A DNA stretch of 64,000 nucleotides from Streptomyces sp. NBC_01304. Lineage in GTDB: Bacteria; Actinomycetota; Actinomycetes; Streptomycetales; Streptomycetaceae. The stretch spans positions 7,254,001 through 7,318,000 of the forward strand of contig NZ_CP109055.1 in the NCBI RefSeq assembly GCF_035975855.1. Reading direction: 5' to 3'. The first letter of the stretch is position 1, and each line of letters opens with the position of its first letter. The notes below the pieces were generated by a model, which saw nothing but the letters and a program-made list of their open reading frames with translations, did no database searches and had not been told where the DNA came from. Made by a program: the position numbers and the translations under genes. This document shows, one piece after another, positions 52,708 through 60,430 of this stretch.

Positions 52708-52917
52708 ATGTCAGAACTGACCTGGCAGAAGTCCACCTACAGCGAGAGCGGCTCGTCCTGCGTCTACCTCGCCACCACCCCCGCCGGAACGATCCACCTC
52801 CGCGAAAGCGACGACCCGGAGGTCATCCTGACCACAACCCCCAACTGCCTCGCCACCTTGATACGCAGCATCCGCAACCGGTCCGCTTCTCATGCCTGCG
52901 ATGTCATGACGGCATAG
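52708..52917 (+). CDS. DUF397 (Scr2-type) small protein
   Basis: A 69-residue protein with the DUF397 signature: WQKSTYSESGSSCVYLA at the N-terminus and IHLRESDDPEVIL where most have RDSKDP. The C-terminal tail beyond the usual F..L/I...K end is somewhat longer than normal. It is the presumed partner or toxin-like member of the Scr1-type pair. Confidence 0.9.
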   Translation: MSELTWQKSTYSESGSSCVYLATTPAGTIHLRESDDPEVILTTTPNCLATLIRSIRNRSASHACDVMTA

Positions 52918-52928
52918 CGATATTGGTC

Positions 52929-52958
52929 TTGGACGTCATGACTGGCCATTCATAGTGT
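52929..52958 (+). promoter_or_regulatory. Putative promoter of the secreted barrel protein
   Basis: TTGGAC (52929-52934) and TAGTGT (52953-52958) with an 18-bp spacer, 42 bp ahead of the start codon. The match to the HrdB-type consensus is fair. Confidence 0.4.
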
Positions 52959-53000
52959 CGAGGTGTTCGCACAGGGAGATCGCAACGAGGGGAATCCATC

Positions 53001-53492
53001 ATGGTCACCAGCAGCTCGCGGGCACGGTTCGCCAAGTTTGCCGCCGTATCTGTGGCCACCGCATTGGTCGGCTTCTCCGCCGTAGGCAGCGCAGATGCCG
53101 ACACTTCGGACAAGGGCCGGGTCGAGGTCCTCGAACTCGACGTCAAGAACGACCAGTACGAGCAGATTGATCTCGGTCCGAAAGGAGCGAGCTTGGGTGA
53201 TACGTACGTCTACTCCGGCGCGGCCATGCAGGACGACCGCAACGTCGGGCGCGGGGGCGGATCGTGCCAGGTCATTCACGTCGATGGCGAGAAGCTCACC
53301 ACGCAGTGCCTGATTACGATCCAGCTTGAGCGCGGCTCGCTGACGATGCAGTCGCTCTGGGTGAGCGGAGCGAAGTCGCTCGACATGGCCATCACCGGCG
53401 GCACCGGCGACTTCAGTGCGGCGAGGGGCAGCGCTCGCTACTGGGACATCGCCACGCCGGACGAGGGGATGCGAGCCGAAATCCTGCGCTGA
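53001..53492 (+). CDS. Secreted allene-oxide-cyclase-barrel-like protein
   Basis: A 163-residue protein with a Sec signal peptide cleaved near SADA (residue ~33) and a small beta-barrel domain of the allene oxide cyclase / dirigent type: LGDTYVYSGAAMQDD, GGSCQVIHVD, and the closing ITGGTGDFSAARGSARYWDI. Bacterial members have no established function; some are thought to assist secondary metabolite cyclisation. It has its own promoter and ATG 53001 follows GAGGGGAA. Confidence 0.75.
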   Translation: MVTSSSRARFAKFAAVSVATALVGFSAVGSADADTSDKGRVEVLELDVKNDQYEQIDLGPKGASLGDTYVYSGAAMQDDRNVGRGGGSCQVIHVDGEKLTTQCLITIQLERGSLTMQSLWVSGAKSLDMAITGGTGDFSAARGSARYWDIATPDEGMRAEILR

Positions 53493-53516
53493 TGTGTGCC
53501 GGAAGTCCGGACCGCG

Positions 53517-53930
53517 TCACTTCAACTCGCCCGGGTTCCAGTCCCAGTTGGTGATCGTCGTACGCATCAGCTGGACCGCGGTCGGCAGGCTGGTGTCGGC
53601 ACCCCCATACAGGGTGACCGTGCGACGGTGGTCCGGGCTTTCCGCGGGGACCCAGGCGATGGGGGCGCGGGTGGCGCTGCGGCGGGCGAAGGCGGGGACC
53701 AGACCGATGCCGGGTCCGGTGCCGATCAGGTCGGCGATGGCGCTGTGTTCGTCGCTTTCGCAGACGATCCTCGGCGTGAGGTCTCGTGCGGCGAAGAGCC
53801 GGTCGAGCAGCCCGCGAAGCCAATGCCCCTCGCGGGCGGTGGCGAAGGGCTGGCCGGCGAGTTCGTCGATGCTCACCGACGTACGGCCCGCCGGCGGGTG
53901 GTCGAGTGCCACTCGGTCCTTAACCCTTTT
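53517..53930 (-). pseudogene. LysR regulator remnant, effector domain only
   Basis: The frame encodes the second half of a LysR effector-binding domain (LAGQPFATAREGHWLRGLLDRLF, then ESDEHSAIADLIGTGPGIGLVPAFA) but nothing of the DNA-binding domain or linker; the sequence upstream of about 53930 is not LysR-like. A break here, next to conserved chromosome on the right, marks the likely right edge of the accessory segment. Confidence 0.7.
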
Positions 53931-54006
53931 TGAGCCGATCCTCAAAGCAACCTTAAGGATCTCGGATAACGCCCTGACCAGCTATTTCCGGCGCCCCTGA
54001 GCCCTT

Positions 54007-55623
54007 ATGTTCAGCGTCGTGACCACCGACACCGTCCACCCAGACCTCACCGCGTACCCCGCCCTGGCCTCCTACCTGCAGCAGGCGGGGCACGTGACGC
54101 CCGACCCGCAGCGGCAGGACGAGGTGCCGCCCCGCCCGACCCGTGACCCCGCCGTGGCGGCTGCCGCGCCGGCCGGTGCCCGGGTGCGGGAGGCGGCGGT
54201 GCACGGGATGCGGGTGCTGCTCGGGCATCACGAGGCGCAGGCATCCGTGGGGCCGGTGGATCAGACGCAGCAGTTGCGCCAGGTGCGCCCGCGGGCCGTG
54301 GTCAAGCCCGCGCCCCGCGTGCGGGTCTCGCCGAAGTCGCTGCGGGCCGCGCTGTTTGCCGGTGCCGCCGCGGTCACCGGGATGTGGGGCGTGCAGGTGC
54401 AGCCCTCCGCGCGGCTCGACGCGCTGTTCGCGACCGGGGCCCATCTGACCGGGCTGCTCGCCGGGTACGGGATCCTCGTCATGCTCTTCCTGATGGCCCG
54501 GGTGCCCGCCGTGGAGCACGGCATCGGGGCGGACCGGCTGGCCAGGAGGCATGCGCTGGGCGGGCGTTGGGTGCTTTCGCTGTGCTTCGGGCATGCCCTG
54601 CTCGCCCTCTGCGCGTACGCCGCCCACGGCGGTATCGACCTGCTCACCGCCGCCGTACGGCTCCTCGGCTATCCGGGCCTCGCCGCGGCCGCGCTCGGTA
54701 CCGCACTGCTCGCGGCGGTCGGTGTGACCTCTGCCCGTGCGGTACGTCGTCGTGTGCCCCATGAGACCTGGCGGGCCGTGCACCTGCTCACCTACCTCGG
54801 AGCGGGCCTAGCCTTCGCCCATCAGTTGGTCGGGCCCGACATCGCGGGCAGCGTCCTCGGTGCCTGGGCGTGGGCGATGATGCACGCCACGGTCGCCGTC
54901 CTGCTGGTCTGGTACCGCCTGGTCGTGCCCGTACGGCAGGCCCTGCGGCACAGCCTGCGGGTGCTCGACGTCCGTAAGGAGGGGCCCGACGTCGTCTCCG
55001 TCGTCATGCAGGGCCTCGAACTCGACGAACTGTGCGCCGAACCGGGGCAGTTCTTCCGCTGGCGGTTCCTGCAGCGCAGGCTCTGGCACACGGCGCTGCC
55101 GTTCTCGCTGTCCGCGCCCGTGAAGGACGACACCCTGCGGATCACCGTCAAGGCGATCGGCAACCACACGCGGCGCATCCGTCGCCTCAAGCCCGGCACC
55201 CGGGTCCTCGCCACCGGCCCGTTCGGCGCCATGACCGCGCACAAGCGCAAGCAGCGCAAGGTGCTGCTGCTCGCGGGTGGTGTGGGCATCACGCCGATGC
55301 GTGCGCTCTTCGAGACCCTGCCCGGCGGACCCGGCGACCTCACCCTGCTCTACCGGGCCGGAAGTGCCGAACAGCTCGTCCTGCGCGAGGAGTTGGAGTC
55401 CATCGCCGCGTCCCGGCAGGCGGGCCTGCACTACCTCCTGGGCCGCTCCGACGCCTCCTTCGACCCGCTCGCCCCGCAGGCCCTGCGCAACCTCGTGCCG
55501 GACCTCGCCGACCACGACGTGTATCTGTGCGGGCCGCCCGGGATGGCCAATGCGGCGATCGCGGCGCTGGTGCGGGCCGGGGTGCCCGAGGAGCGCATCC
55601 ACGCCGAGAACTTCTCCTACTGA
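54007..55623 (+). CDS. Ferric-reductase-like transmembrane flavoprotein
   Basis: A 538-residue membrane oxidoreductase. Residues about 1-105 are a Pro/Arg-rich cytoplasmic head; then six TM helices of the ferric reductase/NADPH oxidase fold with haem-type His (LTGLLAGYG, CFGHALLALCAYAAHG, RAVHLLTYLGAGLAFAHQL); then an FAD domain (PGQFFRWRF, LPFSLSAP) and a NAD(P) domain (LLLAGGVGITPMRALFE and YLCGPPGM). It moves electrons from NAD(P)H across the membrane, perhaps to ferric iron or oxygen. Start ATG 54007, or GTG 54019. Confidence 0.88.
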   Translation: MFSVVTTDTVHPDLTAYPALASYLQQAGHVTPDPQRQDEVPPRPTRDPAVAAAAPAGARVREAAVHGMRVLLGHHEAQASVGPVDQTQQLRQVRPRAVVKPAPRVRVSPKSLRAALFAGAAAVTGMWGVQVQPSARLDALFATGAHLTGLLAGYGILVMLFLMARVPAVEHGIGADRLARRHALGGRWVLSLCFGHALLALCAYAAHGGIDLLTAAVRLLGYPGLAAAALGTALLAAVGVTSARAVRRRVPHETWRAVHLLTYLGAGLAFAHQLVGPDIAGSVLGAWAWAMMHATVAVLLVWYRLVVPVRQALRHSLRVLDVRKEGPDVVSVVMQGLELDELCAEPGQFFRWRFLQRRLWHTALPFSLSAPVKDDTLRITVKAIGNHTRRIRRLKPGTRVLATGPFGAMTAHKRKQRKVLLLAGGVGITPMRALFETLPGGPGDLTLLYRAGSAEQLVLREELESIAASRQAGLHYLLGRSDASFDPLAPQALRNLVPDLADHDVYLCGPPGMANAAIAALVRAGVPEERIHAENFSY

Positions 55624-55682
55624 GTCATTCCGACTCCGACTCCGAATCCGACCCCGTTTCAGAACAGGACGACCTCCACGCC

Positions 55683-55871
55683 ATGGGACGCCACCGCAAG
55701 TCCATCGAAGGCCGTGGGCCTACGCGCCACGCTCGCCGCATGCTCGCCACGGGGTTGGCCGGGGCGAGTGCGCTGGCCGCCACGTTCCTGGTCGTGGTGG
55801 TCGACCCGGCCGCGCCGCCGGCCCCGGACCGGCTGCCGGTGAGCAACCCCGAGCCGCAGGCCGCGCCGTAG
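55683..55871 (+). CDS. Small single-TM protein
   Basis: A 62-residue protein: a basic head (MGRHRKSIEGRGPTRHARRM), one hydrophobic segment (LATGLAGASALAATFLVVVV) and a Pro-rich tail outside. It begins 59 bp after the flavoprotein gene, probably in the same operon; a membrane partner role is possible but unproven. Confidence 0.55.
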   Translation: MGRHRKSIEGRGPTRHARRMLATGLAGASALAATFLVVVVDPAAPPAPDRLPVSNPEPQAAP

Positions 55872-55941
55872 TTCTTGCCGGACGGGCTGCTGCGGGGGCC
55901 CGGTTCCAGCCCCCGCGGAACCCCCGAATACTGTCGTGATC

Positions 55942-56727
55942 ATGCCTGACATATCCCTGACCACGATCGTCGTGCTCTGCCTCGCCGCCGCAGCGGCCGG
56001 CTGGATCGACGCCGTGGTGGGCGGCGGCGGCCTGCTGCTGCTTCCCGCGCTGCTCCTCGGCGTGCCGAACGTGCACCACAGTTACGTGTTCGGCACGAAC
56101 AAGGCGGTAGCCGTCGTCGGCACCTCCGCCGCCGCGGTCACCTACGTCCGCAAGGCCCCGATCGACGTGAGGCTGGCCGTACGCATCGGACTCGCGGCCC
56201 TCGTCGGCTCGATGTGCGGCGCGTCCTTCGCGGCCGGGATCAGCACCGCCGTCCTGCGGCCCTTCATCATGGTCGTCCTGCTCGGCGTGCTCGCCTTCGT
56301 GATGCTGCGGCCCTCCTTCGGCTCCTCGACGACCGGCGTCGTCGGGCCGCCGACCAAGCAGCGGGTGCTCGCCGCGATCGCCGTCGCGGGGCTCGGAATC
56401 GGCTTCTACGACGGCCTGTTCGGGCCCGGCACCGGCACCTTCCTGGTGATCGCCCTGACCGCGGTGCTCCATCTGGACCTGGTCAACGCCTCCGCCACGG
56501 CGAAGATCGTCAACGTATGCACCAACATCGGGGCGCTCGCGATGTTCAGCTACAAGGGCACCGTGCTGTGGCAACTGGCCGCCGTGATGGCCGTGTTCAA
56601 CCTGGCCGGCGGGATGGCCGGGGCGCGGATGGCGCTCAAGAAGGGCAGCGGGTTCGTGCGCGGCGTGCTTGTCGTGGTCGTCGTCTCGCTGGTGGCGAAG
56701 CTGGCGTACGACCAGTGGCTGGCCTGA
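55942..56727 (+). CDS. TSUP (TauE/SafE) family permease
   Basis: A 261-residue membrane protein with eight TM helices and the family's two repeat motifs, GWIDAVVGGGGLLLLPALLL and GFYDGLFGPGTGTFLVIAL. Members export sulfite, sulfoacetate or similar organosulfur anions. The substrate is unknown. ATG 55942 or GTG 55936 is the start. It converges with the sortase gene, with 4 bp between. Confidence 0.92.
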   Translation: MPDISLTTIVVLCLAAAAAGWIDAVVGGGGLLLLPALLLGVPNVHHSYVFGTNKAVAVVGTSAAAVTYVRKAPIDVRLAVRIGLAALVGSMCGASFAAGISTAVLRPFIMVVLLGVLAFVMLRPSFGSSTTGVVGPPTKQRVLAAIAVAGLGIGFYDGLFGPGTGTFLVIALTAVLHLDLVNASATAKIVNVCTNIGALAMFSYKGTVLWQLAAVMAVFNLAGGMAGARMALKKGSGFVRGVLVVVVVSLVAKLAYDQWLA

Positions 56728-56731
56728 GCCC

Positions 56732-57361
56732 CTAGCTCGGCTTCGTGCCCGTGAGGTGGGCGAACGCCACCACGTTGCCCAGATAGCCGGTCTTCTTCGA
56801 GTAGCCGCCGCCGCAGGTGATCACCCGGATCTCGGGACGCCGCGCCGCGCCGTACACCTTCTCGTCGGGGAAGGCCCGGCTGTCGTACACCTCGATCGCG
56901 TCGACCGTGAACAGCGCGGTCCTGCCGTCGGTGCGGTCGACCTCGATGACCTGGCCCTGCTTCAGGGCGCCGAGCGAATAGAAGACGGCGGGGCCCTCCG
57001 CGTTGTCGACGTGTCCGGCGACCACCGCCGTTCCGGTCGAGCCCGGCGTGGTGCCCGACTCGTACCAGCCGGCCAGATTGCGCCGCTCGGCGGGCGGCAC
57101 GTCGAGGCTGCCCTGCGGGGTCAGGGCCAGGCCCATCAGCGGGGCGTCGACGCGGATCGACGGGATGCGGATGCGCAGCGGGGGCGACGGGGCGAGCCCC
57201 GGCGCGGCGGGGGCGGCCGGCCGGGCGTGGGCGAGGCGGCCGGCCTCGGCGGGGGAGGGCTGCGGCGGGGCGTGGCCCGCGGTGCCGTGCTGCAGGAGCC
57301 AGAGCCCGCAGCACAGGGCGAGGATGCTGACGGCGGCTATCGCCGTGCGGAGGGTTCGCAT
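56732..57361 (-). CDS. Class F sortase
   Basis: A 209-residue membrane-anchored transpeptidase. An N-terminal signal anchor (AIAAVSILALCCGLWLL) and a Pro/Ala-rich stem are followed by the sortase barrel with His in VVAGHVDN, catalytic Cys in VITCGGGY, and the usual Arg replaced in sequence position by the region after YSKKTGYLGNVV. Class F sortases are typical of actinomycetes. The gene after it in the genome order, encoding a probable surface protein, is the likely partner. Confidence 0.88.
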   Translation of the reverse strand: MRTLRTAIAAVSILALCCGLWLLQHGTAGHAPPQPSPAEAGRLAHARPAAPAAPGLAPSPPLRIRIPSIRVDAPLMGLALTPQGSLDVPPAERRNLAGWYESGTTPGSTGTAVVAGHVDNAEGPAVFYSLGALKQGQVIEVDRTDGRTALFTVDAIEVYDSRAFPDEKVYGAARRPEIRVITCGGGYSKKTGYLGNVVAFAHLTGTKPS

Positions 57362-57502
57362 GAGGGCCTCCTCGGGTCGTCGCCGCGCTGGGCAGCACCA
57401 GGGGTTACGTCATGAGCCCCGCGTCCCCCTCCGAGCCGCGTGCGGCGCGGAATCGGAGGGGGCGGGGGAAGGCGGTACCGGTGGACAGCGGAGGATGTCC
57501 GG

Positions 57503-58039
57503 TCAGATCCCGTCGCCTCTCGCCCGGCGATGCAGGAGCCAGGTACCGCCCGCGGCGGCGACGGCCAGAGCCGCCACGCCCGCCGCGGTCTGCACGGGGT
57601 CGGGACCGAGCGCGCCGCCGACCCCCGTCTTCACATGTCCCTTCGGATGGACCGGCTGGGCGGCGGAGGCGGTGAGGGTGACGACCAGGTCACCCGACAC
57701 CTCCGCGCCCTCGGCGCACTTCGCACGGATCGCGTACGTGCCGGGGGAGGCGGAGGTCGGCACCTTGAACTGGCCGACCGCGTCCTCCTTGTGCGTGGTC
57801 GGCGCCAGCTTGAACGCCCCCGCACCGACCGCGCTGGCATCCCCGGAGGCGGTGCCGCCCGAGCCGCACGCGGTGGTGTTCGCGGTGACCTCGGCTCCCG
57901 GCGTGACGCTCGACGGATAGACCTCTAGGCTCCCGCCGTCCGCGGCGGTGAGCGCGTACGCGGGCCCGGCGGCGAGGCAGGCCGAGGCCACGGCGGTGAG
58001 CGCCGAGCCGGTCAGCAGGCGGGTGGCGGCGGTGCGCAT
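57503..58039 (-). CDS. Secreted surface protein with C-terminal membrane anchor
   Basis: A 178-residue protein: signal peptide (TRLLTGSALTAVASACLAAGPAYA), an Ig-like beta domain (SLEVYPSSVTPGAEVTANTTACGSGGTAS...SPGTYAIRAKCAEGAEVSGDLVVTL) with two Cys, a Pro/Gly linker, and a C-terminal hydrophobic helix followed by HRRARGD. No clear LPXTG precedes the helix, so sorting by the neighbouring sortase is not certain. It is 141 bp upstream of the sortase gene on the same strand. Confidence 0.78.
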   Translation of the reverse strand: MRTAATRLLTGSALTAVASACLAAGPAYALTAADGGSLEVYPSSVTPGAEVTANTTACGSGGTASGDASAVGAGAFKLAPTTHKEDAVGQFKVPTSASPGTYAIRAKCAEGAEVSGDLVVTLTASAAQPVHPKGHVKTGVGGALGPDPVQTAAGVAALAVAAAGGTWLLHRRARGDGI

Positions 58040-58298
58040 GTGTCCTCCGAGAGGGCACGGCCGGCGGCACCCCCATGTGCCACTGCGTCGGTCGCGTCCT
58101 TGTTACCGAGGTAAGTGGCACTCGCCCGGACACGCCTCCTGATGCGACGTCAGATAGGCGCCGGATGAGGGGTTCCGCGCTCCCTTGCGGGGTCATCGCA
58201 GCAGGTCATCGGGGTGCCCGTGGAAAGTACCGAAGTCGGGGCGGTACGCCTGTGAACGGGTGACCCGCCCCGGCCGGGGGTGGGGCGCGGGGCGGCGC

Positions 58299-58326
58299 TT
58301 GACCTGAAGCAAGGTTGAGGTATCAG
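58299..58326 (+). promoter_or_regulatory. MerR-type dyad promoter before the FMN reductase
   Basis: TTGACC (58299-58304) overlaps the dyad ACCTGAAGCAAGGTTGAGGT (58302-58321; ACCTgAA and TTgAGGT arms). The AAG...CTTGAGGT-like layout between -35 and -10 is what MerR-family activators use. No MerR gene lies nearby. The rest of 58040-58298 shows no gene. Confidence 0.5.
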
Positions 58327-58335
58327 CCTGTGCGC

Positions 58336-58980
58336 ATGACTACTTCCGTCGTGCCGTCCGCCGCGCCTTCCGTCGCCACTTCCGCAGTGACTTCCGCAGT
58401 GACTTCCCCCGTACGCATCGCCGTCATCCTCGGCTCCAACCGCGAGGGCCGTTTCGGCCCGGTCGTGGCCGACTGGTTCCTGTCCCGCGTCCGCGAGCGC
58501 GGGGAGTTCGAGGTCGACCTCGTCGACCTGGGCGTCACCGAGCTGCCCGCCGCCCTCTCGCACCGGCCCTCCGCAGAGGCCCGGGAACTGCTCGGCAAGG
58601 TCACCCCGAAACTGGCCGCCGCCGACGCCTTCGTCGTCCTCACCCCCGAGTACAACCACTCCTACCCCGCGCCCCTGAAGAACCTCATCGACTGGCACTT
58701 CACCGAGTGGCAGGCCAAGCCGATCGCCTTCGTCTCGTACGGCGGGGTCTCCGGCGGCCTGCGCGCCACGGAGCACCTGCGCCAGATCTTCGCGGAGCTG
58801 CACGCGGTGACGGTGCGGGACACGGTCTCCTTCCACCACGTCCACGGCCACTTCGACGAGACGGGCCGCCACAGGGACCCTGCCGGGTGCGACGCTGCGG
58901 CAAAGGTGATGCTGGACCAGTTGGAGTGGTGGGCCCTGGCCCTGCGTGAGGCCAAGTCGGTACGGCCGTACGGGAAATGA
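58336..58980 (+). CDS. NADPH-dependent FMN reductase
   Basis: A 214-residue flavodoxin-like reductase. ILGSNREGRFGPVVADWF binds the FMN phosphate, and LTPEYNHSYPAPLKNLIDWH and SYGGVSGGLRATEHLRQI are family motifs. The first 30 residues are a repetitive Ser/Val/Thr/Ala tail (VTSAVTS) before the fold begins. It supplies reduced FMN or reduces quinones and azo compounds. Start ATG 58336. Confidence 0.93.
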   Translation: MTTSVVPSAAPSVATSAVTSAVTSPVRIAVILGSNREGRFGPVVADWFLSRVRERGEFEVDLVDLGVTELPAALSHRPSAEARELLGKVTPKLAAADAFVVLTPEYNHSYPAPLKNLIDWHFTEWQAKPIAFVSYGGVSGGLRATEHLRQIFAELHAVTVRDTVSFHHVHGHFDETGRHRDPAGCDAAAKVMLDQLEWWALALREAKSVRPYGK

Positions 58981-59022
58981 GGGTGCGGGGCCGTGCGTCG
59001 CGGGGGCGTCCGGGGCTGGGGT

Positions 59023-59162
59023 TGCGCAGTTCCCCGCGCCCCTAGAAGACTGCGGAGTTCCCCGCGCCCCTAAAAGACTGCGCAGTTCCCCGCGCCCCTA
59101 CAGGATTGCGGAGTTCCCCGCGCCCCTAAAAGACTGCGCAGTTCCCCGCGCCCCCAAGAGGC
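59023..59162. repeat. Five 28-bp tandem repeats
   Basis: Units start at 59023, 59051, 59079, 59107 and 59135; each contains AGTTCCCCGCGCCCC. Units 1, 3 and 5 begin TGCGCAG and units 2 and 4 TGCGGAG, so the array alternates. Units 2 and 4 are identical. It lies between convergent genes and ends 6 bp before the histidine kinase stop. The core occurs once more, inverted, at 38815-38833. Confidence 0.92.
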
Positions 59163-59167
59163 CTCGC

Positions 59168-60430
59168 CTATGCCTCCGGTAGGACGACCTCGGTCATTGC
59201 CCCGCCATCCACCGCATTGCGGAGCAGGACCTGTGCCCCGATCACCTCCGCCTGACCCAGCGCGATGGTCAACCCGAGCCCGGTCCCCTGCCCTCGCTCG
59301 GCCGCGCCCGTGAGGAAGCGCTGTGGGCCGTCCTTGAGGAGGTGGTCGGGGAATCCCCGGCCGTGGTCGCGGACCGTGACCGACGTCCCGGACACCAGGA
59401 CCTCGATGGGCTCGGACCCGTGCTTGCGGGCATTGGTGATGATGTTGGAGAGGATCCGCTCCAGTCGCCGCGCGTCCGTACGCACCGGAGTGTCCGCCCC
59501 GCCCCCGAACTCCGCCGCGAACCCGGCCCGCTGGATGATCCCCTCCACCAGCTTGCCCAGCGGGTGCACTTCGAGGTCCGGCTTCTCGATCTTCGCGTCG
59601 AGCCGGGCCACCTCAAGGAGGTCCTCGGTGAGGGTGCGCAGGGCCGCGACCCGGTCGCGTACCAGCTCGGTCGGCCGGCCCGGCGGCAGCAGCTCGGCCG
59701 CGGTGTGCAGCCCGGTCAGCGGGGTGCGCAACTCGTGCGCGACGTCCGCGGTGAAGCGCTGCTCCGCCTCCAGGCGGTGCTGCAGGCTGGCGGCCATGGT
59801 GTCGACGGCCGAGGCGAGCTCGGCGACCTCGTTCTTGGTGCTCGGGGGACGCGGATGGCCGATCCGGGCGTCGAGCTCGCCCTGGCTGATGCGGCGCGCG
59901 GTGGACGCGGCGGTGCGCAGATCGCGGCTCAGCCGGCTCGCGAGTGCCGCGCCGCCGAGCGCGGCGAGGCCGACGATGACGGCGCCCCAGACGATCAGCC
60001 AGTTGTCGAGCTCACGCAGGTCCGCGCGCTGTTCGGTGAGCGGTTCGCGTACGGACAGCACATGGGAGCCGCCGATCGGGCGGGCCGCCCACACCGCGGG
60101 GTCGGAGCCGTCCATGTCGAGGTAGGTGGTGCGCCGGCCGTGCAGGGCGGCCTCGCGCAGCGGGCCCGGCAGCGCGGGGGAGTCGATCGCGGCGTCCACG
60201 TCGTCCTGCTCGACCTGGCCCGTCACCTCGTACAGCTGACGCACCCGCACCAGCTGGGCCGTGGCACCCGAGCGGGCGGTCGCGGCGACCTGGTCGTAAC
60301 GGGTGTGGTGGATCAGCAGGCCGATGGTCACCGCGACCAGGGCGCAGCCCGCGGCGAGCAGGGCGGCGATCTTCCAGCGCAGGCCCAGACAGTTCAGGGC
60401 GAGGCGTGCCCTGCGGATGAACGCGATCAT
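59168..60430 (-). CDS. Sensor histidine kinase (HisKA type, orphan in this window)
   Basis: A 420-residue membrane kinase: TM1 (IAALLAAGCALVAVTIGLLI), an extracytoplasmic domain of about 110 residues, TM2 (WLIVWGAVIVGLAALGGAALA), a HAMP domain, HisKA with phospho-His in TADVAHELRTPLTG, and HATPase with a G-box (GQGTGLGLTIA). The expected response regulator gene is on neither side; instead a lipoprotein gene overlaps its start (TGATG). The arrangement recalls CseA-CseC but lacks CseB. Confidence 0.92.
   Translation of the reverse strand: MIAFIRRARLALNCLGLRWKIAALLAAGCALVAVTIGLLIHHTRYDQVAATARSGATAQLVRVRQLYEVTGQVEQDDVDAAIDSPALPGPLREAALHGRRTTYLDMDGSDPAVWAARPIGGSHVLSVREPLTEQRADLRELDNWLIVWGAVIVGLAALGGAALASRLSRDLRTAASTARRISQGELDARIGHPRPPSTKNEVAELASAVDTMAASLQHRLEAEQRFTADVAHELRTPLTGLHTAAELLPPGRPTELVRDRVAALRTLTEDLLEVARLDAKIEKPDLEVHPLGKLVEGIIQRAGFAAEFGGGADTPVRTDARRLERILSNIITNARKHGSEPIEVLVSGTSVTVRDHGRGFPDHLLKDGPQRFLTGAAERGQGTGLGLTIALGQAEVIGAQVLLRNAVDGGAMTEVVLPEA

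Noticed and set aside
59023-59162. The 28-bp array as a CRISPR
   Set aside because: The units are directly adjacent with no variable spacers and no cas genes are nearby.
58946-59182. A 78-residue ORF across the 28-bp repeats
   Set aside because: Its product only mirrors the repeat and overlaps the end of the FMN reductase gene; no ribosome-binding site.
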